DNA from: an uncultured Porphyromonadaceae bacterium
GTDB taxonomy: Bacteria; Bacteroidota; Bacteroidia; Bacteroidales; Muribaculaceae
Assembly: GCA_947427285.1 (NCBI GenBank)
Contig: CANEHE010000001.1
Location: 108,945-172,944 of the forward strand
Length of the DNA: 64,000 nt
Direction of reading: 5' to 3'
The translations under genes were made by a program, and so were the position numbers. Below the pieces are notes generated by a model. It was not told where the DNA came from and made no database searches. It saw only the letters and a program-made list of their open reading frames with translations. The number at the start of each line of letters is the position of its first letter. Within the stretch, counting starts at the first letter, position 1. Below, piece by piece: positions 27,295 through 36,501 of this stretch.

Positions 27295-28260
27295 TCATTT
27301 CAGAAGAGTCACCAGTAGTCCGTCTTCGAAGCGTAGAAACAGACCGTTGTCATATTGCCAGATATCAATGGCGGAGTTGTGGTCATGTCCGGAGTCTACG
27401 TTAGTCGGATTTCCTAAGGAGAGACGACATTCCTCTTTGGTCATACCTGTCTCTATTCTGCCTTCCTGAATCATTTTCCAATGCTCTTCGCTGATGGCCG
27501 GATAATTTCTGCGGGGATCTGTCAGACTGAACAGTTTTGCAAACGAACGGCTCTCGTGTGTGCCGTCGCCCATATTCATATATTGTACCGACAAATTTCC
27601 GTCAGTGTCTCTTAATACGACTCTGAGGGGAAACACCATTGTTCCAGGTTCTACTCTTGCTACAGTCAGAGGTACGAACTTACGTCCCGAGATGCGATTT
27701 CCGGAAAGATCATACCATAAGGAAGTCTTTATCCATAGTTCTTTCTCAGTCATCAGACGGTCGGCACGTGCCACTGCATCAGCATCAATGAGCATTGGCA
27801 GATCATGTCCTGTTACTTCATCCGTCATCCTTTCCGGCTCTTTTCCCACCGGAAGCCTATAGACTTTTGTTCCGTCCGAGAATAATATTACACCTTCAAG
27901 GCTTCCGTCGGGACGTCTGCGGCTGTCAAGTCCGGCATATCTGAGATGTCTGCCTGTCATTCCGGAAGTGTCTTCCGGAAATTTGCCGGCCGGAGGTTGG
28001 TCAAATAACAACGGCAGTCTGTTGTCAGAGACAATAAATACTTTTCCCGGTTTCCAGTTCTTAAGGTATGTTTTACCTATCTGATTCAGAAAAGTGTCTT
28101 CAGGCGTTTTAACCATCAGTTTTCTGTCTTCCCGGCTTATGTCGATCCGTTTTGTTCCCTCTATGCCGGTAAAGCAGCCACCTGAAGGAAGCAACAGAAG
28201 AGGAAGTGCCGCCGCGGGCAGCCCCCTCTTCAGTTTATTTTTGATTTTGTGGGTATTCAT
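27295..28260 (-). CDS. Lipoprotein with C-terminal BamE/SmpA-like domain
   Basis: A 321-residue envelope protein of unknown function. The signal peptide has a basic start, a leucine-rich core and a lipobox ending SGGC (about residue 29). The middle is beta-rich without a catalytic motif. The last ~60 residues resemble the BamE/OmlA fold: GMTKEECRLSLGNPTNV followed by DIWQYDNGLFLRFEDG, the pattern used by small outer-membrane assembly lipoproteins. It starts directly at the purL stop and is followed by the murB fusion, so it is probably translated from the same message. The BamE resemblance is from motif memory and not a search. Confidence 0.7.
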   Translation of the reverse strand: MNTHKIKNKLKRGLPAAALPLLLLPSGGCFTGIEGTKRIDISREDRKLMVKTPEDTFLNQIGKTYLKNWKPGKVFIVSDNRLPLLFDQPPAGKFPEDTSGMTGRHLRYAGLDSRRRPDGSLEGVILFSDGTKVYRLPVGKEPERMTDEVTGHDLPMLIDADAVARADRLMTEKELWIKTSLWYDLSGNRISGRKFVPLTVARVEPGTMVFPLRVVLRDTDGNLSVQYMNMGDGTHESRSFAKLFSLTDPRRNYPAISEEHWKMIQEGRIETGMTKEECRLSLGNPTNVDSGHDHNSAIDIWQYDNGLFLRFEDGLLVTLLK

Positions 28261-31200
28261 TTAGCGATGCTTCTCAATCCAGTGACGGGCATTCACAAAA
28301 GCAGTGAGCCACGGGGTGAGTGCCTCATTTATTCTGCCTGTAGGGTAGTGGCCGCACTGCCACGGGAATATGGCACGTTCCAGATGTGGCATCATGGCCA
28401 GATGCCTGCCGTCCGCACTTGTGAGTGCTGCTACAGAACCTCTTGAACCGTTGGGATTGCCCGGATAAGTGCCATAGCTGTATTTGGCTGCGACATGATA
28501 ATCGCTTATCTGTCCGGGCAGCTGGAATTTCCCTTCTCCGTGTGCCACCCATATCCCGAGACGACTCCCGGCCAGATTTTCAAGCATCACACTGTTGTTG
28601 GTCGGGATGTCTACTGTCAGGAAGGCGGATTCAAATTTCCCGGAATCGTTATGGTGCATCCGGGGTTTGTTTTCCGCATCGGGGGCGAGGAGACCAAGTT
28701 CCATCATTAGCTGGCAGCCGTTGCATATTCCAAGCGACAGAGTGTCTTTGCGGTCGTAGAAGCGGTCAAGAGCTTTTCTGGCTTTGTCGTTGAACAGAAA
28801 TTGTCCGGCCCATCCTTTCGCCGATCCAAGTACATCGGAATTGGAGAAGCCACCGCAGAACACTATCATGGACACATCCTCAAGAGTTTCACGTCCGCTT
28901 GTAAGATCGGTCATTGTCACGTCTTTCACATCGAAGCCTGCCAGATAGAGACTGTATGCCATCTCACGGTCTCCGTTTACACCTTTTTCTCTAATTATGG
29001 CAGCACGGACATCTGATTTTCCAGATCGATATTCTTTTAGCCCCAGACTTTCAAAAGTGCCTTTGAATCCCTCGGGCATGCGCCAGCGGACAGGTTGTTT
29101 CCCGAGATTGCGCAGACGGGATTCCGCGCATTTGGGTGCTGTCTGATCCATATCAAGGAGGAATGATGGCCGATACCACTGACGGCGCATCGCTTCTATA
29201 GGCAATTGGATTAAAGTATCTCCATGCTCGATGGCCAACATACGGTTGTCATCTTTGCCGGAAAGAGTGGGATGTCCGATTTCTATGTATCTTACCTTCG
29301 CCTGATCAAGCACATCTTTGGCAAGTCTGATGTTGTGTTCCGAAATCTGAACGACGATTGCCGGATTTTCCGAGAAAAGAATCTTTACTATGTCGGTGTC
29401 ATCGAATCCGTTCAGATTTATGGCAAGTCCCCCCTTTGTGTTGGCGAATACCATCTCAAGCAGGGTTGTCACAAGACCTCCCGCACTTACATCATGCTGG
29501 GCGAGAGTCAGACCGTGCTCCAACAGTGTCTGTATGGCAGTGAACGCGCTTATAAAATATTTCGGATCAGTGACAGTGGGAGCTTCATGACCGATGCTGT
29601 TTAGAGACTGTGCGAAGGCAGAACCTCCGAGTTTAAGTCTGTCGAGGCTCATGTCGATATACAGCAGCCGTGATTTTTCAAGTTGCACCACGGGTGTGGC
29701 CACATGTCGCACGTCACGCACTTCGCCGGCTGCCGATATGATTACTGTACCCGGAGCCATTACTTTGCGGTCTCCATATTTCTGGGTCATGGACAGCGAA
29801 TCCTTTCCAGTAGGTATGTTTATTCCGAGAGCACATGCGAAATCGGAACAGGCTTTCACTGCCTCATAGAGGGCTGCGTCCTGACCGGGATTCTTACATG
29901 GCCACATCCAGTTTGCCGACAGGGATATGGATTTCAACCCATTCTTCATTAGTGCTCCGGAGATGTTGGTCAGTGCCTCTGCAATCGACAACACTGATCC
30001 TTTGGCAGGTGAGATAAGGGCTGCCTGCGGTGCATGACCGATAGATGTGGCTATTCCGGAACGGCCGTGATAGTCAAGCGTTGCCACTCCGCAGTCGCTC
30101 AGCGGAAGCTGAAGTTCTCCCTGACATTGTTGTCTGGCGATACGGCCTGTCACGGAGCGGTCTACTTTATTCGTAAGCCAGTCTTTGCAACCTACGGCCT
30201 CAAGTCCAAGGATATGTCCCACATATTCTTTTACGGCCTCAGGAGAAGAGGAGTACTTGACAGGGGCATACTCTTTTTGTACACGCCTGTCACGCATGAC
30301 TGTTTTTGGTGAATTGCCGAACATGTCAGTCATGGCAAGATCGATAGGGCGTCTGCCGTCTTCCTGTTCAAATACAAACCGGTTGTCATCCGTAGTTTCC
30401 CCCACTACATAGAACGGTGCCTGTTCACGTTCAGCTATCTGGCGCACTTTCTCCACGTCAGTATCCCGCATAACCATTCCCATACGTTCCTGACTCTCAT
30501 TGCCTATTATCTCCTTTGCCGAGAGAGTGGCGTCACCTACCGGTAGTTCTTTCATATCGATTTTCCCGCCGGTGGCCTCGACAAGTTCCGACAAGGCGTT
30601 GAGATGACCGCCTGCGCCATGATCATGTATGCTGACACATGGATTGCTTTCCATTTCGGCCAGAGCACGGACTACATTACTGACACGTTTCTGCATTTCG
30701 GGATTGGCACGTTGCACCGCGTTCAGTTCGATTGCATTGGCATATTGGCCGGTTTCCACCGACGATACCGCACCTCCTCCCATTCCGATTCTATAGTTGT
30801 CGCCTCCGGCCACAACCACTTTCATTCCAGGTTCCGGAGTGCCTTTGACCGCATCTTTCAGTGTCCCGGAACCGATGCCTCCGGCAAGCATGATCACTTT
30901 GTCGTAAGCCAGTGTCTCTCCGTTTTCCTCATGTTCGAATGTGAGCACCGATCCACAGATAAGCGGTTGCCCGAATTTGTTGCCGAAGTCGGACGCCCCA
31001 TTGGATGCCTTTATGAGAATCTGCTCTGGAGTCTGATAGAGCCACGGGCGAGCCATTGGTGCGCCGCATTCCCAGGGACGCGTTTCGTCAGGGCGCGGAT
31101 ATCCGGTCATATAGACTGCTGTACCGGCGATCGGAAGACTGGCTTTTCCACCGCCCATGCGATCACGTATTTCTCCTCCTGTACCGGTGGAAGCTCCATT

Positions 31201-31974
31201 GAATGGCTCTACGGTTGTCGGGAAGTTGTGTGTCTCGGCTTTCAGCGAGATCACGGTATTTATCTGGCGTTCCTCAAAATAATCCGGTCGTTCCGGGTTG
31301 ACAGGAGCGAACTGCATTGCCTCCGGGCCGGCCACGAAAGCCACATTGTCTTTGTAGGCTGAAACCAGACCGTTGGGATTCTCTTTGGATGTCCGCTTTA
31401 TCATTGAGAACAGCGAATCTTTTTTCTCCTCGCCGTCTATTATAAATGTACCGTTGAAAATCTTATGGCGGCAATGTTCTGAATTTACCTGTGAGAAGCC
31501 GAAAACTTCCGAGTCGGTAAGTTTTCGTCCCAGACGGGCTGACAGTTCGCGGAGATAACATTTTTCCTCAGTGGAGAGAGCCAGTCCTTCCTGACGGTCG
31601 TATTCGTCGATATCGTCAATCTCGATGATTTCAGAAGCCGTATTGTCTACTGTGAAAATGTCCGGGCCAAGTCCGTTGTAAAGCCGCTGGAGCATCAGAT
31701 CGAATGACGGTTCCGGCAGCAATGATTTCTCATATTGCTCTATGCGTTCCACTCCACATACTCCCATGTTTGCTGCCATCTCAGTGGCATTCGTGCTCCA
31801 AGGAGTGATCATTTCCTTGCGAGGGCCGATAAACCGGCCTTTGATTCTACGGCTCTTCAATGCCGTGGCTCCTCCGAAAAGCCAGATCAGCTTTTCAAGG
31901 TCGGTGGCAGAAAGCTGTTCTTGACTGTCTACAGCAAAAATGGTGAGACTCCCTTTTTTGAAAAATGTAATCAT
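28261..31974 (-). CDS. purL: Phosphoribosylformylglycinamidine synthase (single-chain)
   Basis: Converts FGAR to FGAM with glutamine and ATP in de novo purine synthesis. At 1237 residues it is the large single-chain type. The N-terminal PurS-like domain is followed by two AIRS-like halves (KAETHNFPTTVEPFNGASTG, GGGAVSSVETGQYAN, ISLSANWMW). The C-terminal glutaminase has its nucleophile cysteine in LGICNGCQLMMELG and a histidine at WVAHGEG. The frame is intact throughout. The minus-strand leader between a -7 box at 32086-32093 and this start is predicted to be structured (see separate entries). A lipoprotein gene abuts its stop. Confidence 0.97.
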   Translation of the reverse strand: MITFFKKGSLTIFAVDSQEQLSATDLEKLIWLFGGATALKSRRIKGRFIGPRKEMITPWSTNATEMAANMGVCGVERIEQYEKSLLPEPSFDLMLQRLYNGLGPDIFTVDNTASEIIEIDDIDEYDRQEGLALSTEEKCYLRELSARLGRKLTDSEVFGFSQVNSEHCRHKIFNGTFIIDGEEKKDSLFSMIKRTSKENPNGLVSAYKDNVAFVAGPEAMQFAPVNPERPDYFEERQINTVISLKAETHNFPTTVEPFNGASTGTGGEIRDRMGGGKASLPIAGTAVYMTGYPRPDETRPWECGAPMARPWLYQTPEQILIKASNGASDFGNKFGQPLICGSVLTFEHEENGETLAYDKVIMLAGGIGSGTLKDAVKGTPEPGMKVVVAGGDNYRIGMGGGAVSSVETGQYANAIELNAVQRANPEMQKRVSNVVRALAEMESNPCVSIHDHGAGGHLNALSELVEATGGKIDMKELPVGDATLSAKEIIGNESQERMGMVMRDTDVEKVRQIAEREQAPFYVVGETTDDNRFVFEQEDGRRPIDLAMTDMFGNSPKTVMRDRRVQKEYAPVKYSSSPEAVKEYVGHILGLEAVGCKDWLTNKVDRSVTGRIARQQCQGELQLPLSDCGVATLDYHGRSGIATSIGHAPQAALISPAKGSVLSIAEALTNISGALMKNGLKSISLSANWMWPCKNPGQDAALYEAVKACSDFACALGINIPTGKDSLSMTQKYGDRKVMAPGTVIISAAGEVRDVRHVATPVVQLEKSRLLYIDMSLDRLKLGGSAFAQSLNSIGHEAPTVTDPKYFISAFTAIQTLLEHGLTLAQHDVSAGGLVTTLLEMVFANTKGGLAINLNGFDDTDIVKILFSENPAIVVQISEHNIRLAKDVLDQAKVRYIEIGHPTLSGKDDNRMLAIEHGDTLIQLPIEAMRRQWYRPSFLLDMDQTAPKCAESRLRNLGKQPVRWRMPEGFKGTFESLGLKEYRSGKSDVRAAIIREKGVNGDREMAYSLYLAGFDVKDVTMTDLTSGRETLEDVSMIVFCGGFSNSDVLGSAKGWAGQFLFNDKARKALDRFYDRKDTLSLGICNGCQLMMELGLLAPDAENKPRMHHNDSGKFESAFLTVDIPTNNSVMLENLAGSRLGIWVAHGEGKFQLPGQISDYHVAAKYSYGTYPGNPNGSRGSVAALTSADGRHLAMMPHLERAIFPWQCGHYPTGRINEALTPWLTAFVNARHWIEKHR

Positions 31975-31998
31975 CTGTCGGTGTCAAATATAATGTTT

Positions 31999-32073
31999 GG
32001 CTAAGAGCTGGCTGTCCGTAAAATCAATGACAGTTTGTCGCCGTACCGTTTCATAAAAGGTGGCGACTCAGCC
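31999..32073 (-). promoter_or_regulatory. Predicted three-way-junction leader RNA upstream of purL
   Basis: Folding the minus-strand leader by hand gives three helices. P1 pairs 32073-32068 with 32004-31999. P2 pairs 32067-32059 with 32047-32037 (9 pairs, one 2-nt bulge). P3 pairs 32033-32029 with 32016-32012. P2 and P3 are enclosed by P1, a junction layout shared with many riboswitch aptamers. It does not match the purine-riboswitch core that I know, so no ligand is proposed. Confidence 0.4.
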
Positions 32074-32085
32074 TCTAACAAAATG

Positions 32086-32093
32086 CAAAATTA
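32086..32093 (-). promoter_or_regulatory. -7 element for purL
   Basis: TAATTTTG on the minus strand fits TAnnTTTG and implies a leader of about 105 nt. No good -33 element was seen. Confidence 0.4.
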
Positions 32094-32137
32094 ACGAAAA
32101 AATTCAATCCGGGAAAACTTAGAATCCTTTGGCTGTC

Positions 32138-32704
32138 TCAGAAATCTATACCTACCCGGATAGTGAACATGGCTTTGGTCTGATGTTTTTTCCCGATATA
32201 TGATATGTATGCCATTTCGTTGTCATCGGGATCATACTCAATATTATATTGTTTTATAGAGGAACCGCGAAGCGTAAGACCAATTCCCAGATTCAGATTC
32301 ATTCTTCGCCCCCAGTTGAAACGATAACCCACAGTAGGAGAGAAATATATTCCTCCGCCGTCGCAACAATTGTAACCGATACGGAGATCCCCCAAAGGGG
32401 TGAACTTGCCCCATGTCTGGTCGGTTCGTACCTGTGCGAACACGGGAAGTGTCCAGAAACAGAATTGAGTGCTTTTCTCCACCATCAATCCCGCGCCGAC
32501 AAACAGATTTGGATTGAGCTGATAACCATGGGATGTGGAGACTCCGGTGAACCATACTGTCTTGCGGGAGCCTTCAACCTGTGGGTATGAAGTGATACCG
32601 TTGTCCCATTCCGCGAATCCTCTGTAGCCCCGTTGGGGTGAGCCTGCAAATGCAGATACTGCAGTCAAAAGGATTAGAGATAAAGTTAAAATAGATTTCT
32701 GCAT
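32138..32704 (-). CDS. Small outer-membrane beta-barrel protein
   Basis: A 188-residue exported protein with a signal peptide (~20 residues, ending SAFAGSP). The mature part consists of alternating short strands rich in aromatic and glycine residues (GYRGFAEWDNG, YQLNPNLFVGAGLMVE, FSPTVGYRFNWGRRMNLNLG), typical of an 8-stranded porin-like barrel. The last residues, TIRVGIDF, end in phenylalanine, the usual outer-membrane insertion signal. Its specific role is unknown. It lies upstream of purL on the same strand but 160 bp apart, and purL has its own -7 box. Confidence 0.72.
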   Translation of the reverse strand: MQKSILTLSLILLTAVSAFAGSPQRGYRGFAEWDNGITSYPQVEGSRKTVWFTGVSTSHGYQLNPNLFVGAGLMVEKSTQFCFWTLPVFAQVRTDQTWGKFTPLGDLRIGYNCCDGGGIYFSPTVGYRFNWGRRMNLNLGIGLTLRGSSIKQYNIEYDPDDNEMAYISYIGKKHQTKAMFTIRVGIDF

Positions 32705-32821
32705 TATGATATGAGATTTTGTAGTTTGGGTATATGATACAAATATTGTATGGATATCAGTGCAAAATTAGTGAATTCCGGGTTGGTGGCGAAAAATATT
32801 TCGTAAATTTTTTGTAAAAAT

Positions 32822-32852
32822 TTTGGCGGATGAGAAAAACTTACTAACTTTG
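32822..32852 (+). promoter_or_regulatory. Promoter for tRNA-Cys
   Basis: TTTG (32822-32825), 19 nt, TAACTTTG (32845-32852). Confidence 0.7.
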
Positions 32853-32913
32853 CAGCGCAAACGCGGGTCAACGGAAACGTTAGACTCTCGATTGTAAATT
32901 TAATTGTTAAATT

Positions 32914-32984
32914 GGTTCCATGTCCGAGTGGTTAGGTACCGGTCTGCAAAACCGTTTACACCAGTTCGAATCTGGTTGGAACCT
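32914..32984 (+). tRNA. tRNA-Cys (GCA)
   Basis: A 71-nt cloverleaf. The acceptor stem pairs 32914-32920 with 32977-32983, followed by discriminator T at 32984, the U73 expected of tRNA-Cys. The anticodon loop has GCA at 32946-32948, and the T-arm contains the usual GTTCGAATC-type loop. CCA is not encoded. Promoter and terminator flank it. Confidence 0.93.
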
Positions 32985-32988
32985 CAGT

Positions 32989-33027
32989 AGGAAGGCCGCG
33001 TCGTAAGATGCGGCCTCCTTTAATTTT
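32989..33027 (+). terminator. Terminator after tRNA-Cys
   Basis: A GC-rich stem pairs 32989-32999 with 33010-33019 (one bulged base), followed by TTTAATTTT. Confidence 0.75.
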
Positions 33028-33124
33028 ACATGATGTTCCCATTGTATGGACAGGTGTCGTTATATAGAATTGGCAATGGGGCTACCCATATCAAGGTGAA
33101 AGAGGGTTAAAGCTGTTTTTGGGC

Positions 33125-33156
33125 TTTGTGGGGTATATAAATTTTTTATACCTTTG
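33125..33156 (+). promoter_or_regulatory. Promoter for the hut genes
   Basis: TTTG (33125-33128), 20 nt, TACCTTTG (33149-33156). The -7 box ends 23 bp before the hutU ATG. No operator palindrome was recognised. Confidence 0.65.
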
Positions 33157-33179
33157 CACTAAGAATATAACATACACTC

Positions 33180-35186
33180 ATGAGCAACATTAAAGATAAA
33201 AGGATTCTTCTTTCGGCAGAAATACCTGAAATGCCGGAATTCCAGAAAGGAATCCGCCGCGCACCAGACCGCGGATACACTCTTACTCCCGAAAAAACCA
33301 TCACTGCCTTAAAAAACGCACTCCGTTATCTCCCAGAGGAAATCCATGAGCAAGTGGCTCCTGAATTTCTTGAGGAATTGCGTACTCGCGGACGCATATA
33401 TGCATATCGTTGGCGTCCCAAAGGACAGATCAAGGGTAAACCCATTGATGAATATAAGGGAAAGTGCATTGCCGGAAAGGCTTTTCAGGTAATGATAGAC
33501 AATAACCTCGACTTCGATGTGGCTCTTTATCCTTATGAACTTGTAACTTACGGAGAGACGGGACAGGTATGCCAGAGCTGGCTTCAGTATCGTCTCATCA
33601 TGAAATACCTTGAGGAGATGACCGATGAACAGACTCTTGTAGTGGAGTCAGGACATCCTCTCGGACTTTTCCCTTCACGAAAAGACGCTCCCCGTGTGAT
33701 CATCACCAATGCGATGATGGTCGGAATGTTTGATAATCTCCATGACTGGCATGAGGCCATGCAGATGGGTGTGGCCAACTATGGTCAGATGACAGCAGGC
33801 GGTTGGATGTATATCGGTCCGCAAGGTATTGTGCATGGTACTTTCAATACGCTTCTCAATGCCGGACGTATGAAACTTGGCATCCCCGATGATGGCGATC
33901 TTCGCGGCCACCTTTTTATCTCTTCCGGTCTCGGAGGTATGAGCGGAGCTCAGCCTAAGGCTGCCGACATTGCCGGTGCCGCCTCAATTATTGCTGAAGT
34001 AGATGCCTCACGTATTGAAACCCGTCATAGTCAGGGATGGGTGCAGAAAGTCACTGACAGCATTCCCGAAGCATTCGCTTGGGCAGAGGAGGCTAAACAG
34101 AGGAAAGAACCTCTTTCGATTGCCTATCATGGCAATGTCGTGGATCTTCTGGAGTATGCGGTTGAGCATGATATAACTGTGGAGCTTCTCAGTGATCAGA
34201 CAAGCTGTCATGCAGTTTACGAGGGTGGCTACTGCCCGGCAGGTATATCTTTTGAGGAACGCACCGAACTTCTGCACAGCAATCCGGAGGAATTCCGCCG
34301 TCAGGTGGATAAGTCTCTCCTTCGTCACTTTGAGGCAATAAAAAAGCTGGTGGCAAAAGGAACTTATTTCTTTGATTACGGAAATTCATTCATGAAAGCC
34401 ATTTACGATGCCGGGGTGAAAGAGATTTCGCGTAATGGCATTGACGAGAAGGATGGATTCATCTGGCCTTCGTATGTGGAAGATATCATGGGGCCCCGTC
34501 TGTTTGATTTCGGTTATGGACCTTTCCGTTGGGCATGTCTTTCCGGAAAGCATGAAGACTTGGTCAAGACTGACCGTGCCGCGATGGAATGTATAGATCC
34601 GAACCGCCGTTATCAGGATCGTGACAACTACAACTGGATTCGTGATGCGGAAAAGAATGCGCTTGTGGTGGGCACCCAGTGCCGTATCCTTTATCAGGAT
34701 GCGATGGGTCGTCTGAAAATAGCCCTCAAATTCAATGAGATGGTTCGTAACGGTGAGGTTGGGCCGATTATGCTTGGACGCGACCATCACGATGTGAGTG
34801 GTACAGACTCGCCTTTCCGCGAGACTTCCAACATCAAGGACGGATCCAATGTCATGGCGGATATGGCAGTTCAGTGTTTTGCCGGCAACTGCGCACGTGG
34901 AATGAGCCTTGTGGCTCTGCACAACGGTGGAGGTGTGGGAATCGGGAAATCGATCAATGGCGGTTTTGGAATGGTCTGCGACGGATCCGAACGTGTGGAT
35001 GAGATTCTTAAGAAAGCGATGCTCTGGGATGTGATGGGCGGTGTGGCCCGTCGTTCTTGGGCACGCAACGAAAACGCCATGTCTACTGTCAAGGAATGGA
35101 ATGAGACCCAGAGTGACAACGGTTTCATGATAACAGAACCGTTCATAGCCGATGAGGCATATCTCAAGAAACTGATAGAGAAATGA
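33180..35186 (+). CDS. hutU: Urocanate hydratase
   Basis: Second step of histidine degradation: urocanate plus water to imidazolonepropionate, using tightly bound NAD+. 668 residues, the longer form compared with ~555 in Pseudomonas. Family segments include GWMYIGPQGIVHGT, SSGLGGMSGAQPKAA and AGAASIIAEVDASR. The catalytic cysteine region is LLSDQTSCHAVYEGGYCPAG and the late segment is GRDHHDVSGTDSPFRET. It is the first of three hut genes, and hutI begins inside its stop codon (ATGA). Confidence 0.96.
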   Translation: MSNIKDKRILLSAEIPEMPEFQKGIRRAPDRGYTLTPEKTITALKNALRYLPEEIHEQVAPEFLEELRTRGRIYAYRWRPKGQIKGKPIDEYKGKCIAGKAFQVMIDNNLDFDVALYPYELVTYGETGQVCQSWLQYRLIMKYLEEMTDEQTLVVESGHPLGLFPSRKDAPRVIITNAMMVGMFDNLHDWHEAMQMGVANYGQMTAGGWMYIGPQGIVHGTFNTLLNAGRMKLGIPDDGDLRGHLFISSGLGGMSGAQPKAADIAGAASIIAEVDASRIETRHSQGWVQKVTDSIPEAFAWAEEAKQRKEPLSIAYHGNVVDLLEYAVEHDITVELLSDQTSCHAVYEGGYCPAGISFEERTELLHSNPEEFRRQVDKSLLRHFEAIKKLVAKGTYFFDYGNSFMKAIYDAGVKEISRNGIDEKDGFIWPSYVEDIMGPRLFDFGYGPFRWACLSGKHEDLVKTDRAAMECIDPNRRYQDRDNYNWIRDAEKNALVVGTQCRILYQDAMGRLKIALKFNEMVRNGEVGPIMLGRDHHDVSGTDSPFRETSNIKDGSNVMADMAVQCFAGNCARGMSLVALHNGGGVGIGKSINGGFGMVCDGSERVDEILKKAMLWDVMGGVARRSWARNENAMSTVKEWNETQSDNGFMITEPFIADEAYLKKLIEK

Positions 35187-36448
35187 AAACTATGGGCAAT
35201 CTGATAATTGACCATGCGACAGTTGTGACTCCTTGCGGACATTCAGCCTGCAAAGGAGTCGCAATGGCTGATCTTACTACCATCAAAGACGGATGCGTGA
35301 TAGTGCGTGACGGGATGATTGAGCACGTCGGGCCAAGTGTCGATGCACAGGAACAGAAATCCGAAGCCCGGTCTCATGGATTCACTTATATGGATGCCGG
35401 GGGCTGTGCTTTGCTTCCAGGGTTTGTTGACAGTCACACGCATCTGATCTTCGGAGGTTTTCGTCCTGATGAATTTGAATGGCGTCTCAAAGGTGACACA
35501 TACATGTCGATCATGGAGCGTGGCGGAGGAATCCAAAGCACGGTCAACGCTACAAGAGCCACTTCCGAGGACGAACTCGTCAACCGTGCCCAATGGTTTC
35601 TCGACCGTATGTCGGCGATGGGTGTCACTACAGTAGAAGCCAAAAGCGGATATGGTCTCAACACAGAAACGGAAGAGAAGATGTTGCGTGCCATCCGACG
35701 TCTTGCTGATAAAGAGAGGCAGCCAATCCGTATTGTCTCTACTTTCTTGGGAGCGCATGCAGTACCGAAGGAGTATGCCGGACACACGGATGAATATGTG
35801 GATCTCATCATCAATGAAATGTTGCCGCGTTTCAAGGGGATGACAGATTGTTGCGATATTTTCTGTGAGAAGAACGTGTTTGAGATCGAAGAGTCGCGTC
35901 GTCTTCTTAAAGCGGCAAAAGAGATGGGTTATAAGCTCAAACTACATGCCGACGAAATTGTACAGCTGGGAGGTGCTGAACTAGCCGCTGAACTCGGTGC
36001 TCTTTCAGCCGACCATCTTCTCCATGTGAGTGACGCCGGGGTGGAAGCGATGGCTGAAGCCGGTGTGGTGGCGACACTTCTGCCGTTGACGGCATTCACA
36101 CTGAAGGAACCGTATGCACCGGCACGCAAATTCATTGATGCCGGAGGAGCCGTGGCTCTCGCTACAGATCTGAATCCAGGTTCATGTTTCAGCGGTTCCA
36201 TCCCTCTTTCAATCGCTTTGGCCTGCATCTATATGAATATGAGCGTAGAGGAAACGATTACGGCATTGACACTCAACGGAGCCGCAGCTATAGGCAAAGC
36301 AGATGAGATAGGTTCCATAGAGAAAGGGAAGCGTGGAGATTTTGTAATGCTTAATACGGATAATATCAACATATTGCCCTATTATGTAGGTATGAACTGC
36401 GTGAAAACCACTATTTTCGGTGGACGCGTGGTATGTGAGAATCCCTGA
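35183..36448 (+). CDS. hutI: Imidazolonepropionase
   Basis: Third step of histidine degradation: hydrolyses imidazolonepropionate to N-formimino-L-glutamate. 421 residues, an amidohydrolase with the metal site PGFVDSHTHLIFGG near residue 82. The substrate segment is VEAKSGYGLN, and conserved histidine motifs appear in LGAHAVPKEY and LKLHADEIVQLGG. The final metal ligand lies near ATDLNPGS. The ATG overlaps the hutU stop; a second in-frame ATG at 35192 is possible. hutH follows after 53 bp with no evident promoter. Confidence 0.96.
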   Translation: MKTMGNLIIDHATVVTPCGHSACKGVAMADLTTIKDGCVIVRDGMIEHVGPSVDAQEQKSEARSHGFTYMDAGGCALLPGFVDSHTHLIFGGFRPDEFEWRLKGDTYMSIMERGGGIQSTVNATRATSEDELVNRAQWFLDRMSAMGVTTVEAKSGYGLNTETEEKMLRAIRRLADKERQPIRIVSTFLGAHAVPKEYAGHTDEYVDLIINEMLPRFKGMTDCCDIFCEKNVFEIEESRRLLKAAKEMGYKLKLHADEIVQLGGAELAAELGALSADHLLHVSDAGVEAMAEAGVVATLLPLTAFTLKEPYAPARKFIDAGGAVALATDLNPGSCFSGSIPLSIALACIYMNMSVEETITALTLNGAAAIGKADEIGSIEKGKRGDFVMLNTDNINILPYYVGMNCVKTTIFGGRVVCENP

Positions 36449-36501
36449 TTTGGGTATTAGAAATCAGATATTAGGACTTAGTATAAAATTACAACAACGA
36501 T

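Noticed and set aside
30604..31362. 252-residue frame antisense to purL
   Set aside because: purL is intact and conserved on the other strand; composition is that of a reverse frame.
31999..32073. Known guanine/adenine riboswitch upstream of purL
   Set aside because: The three-way layout is similar, but the conserved purine-aptamer core bases are not present.
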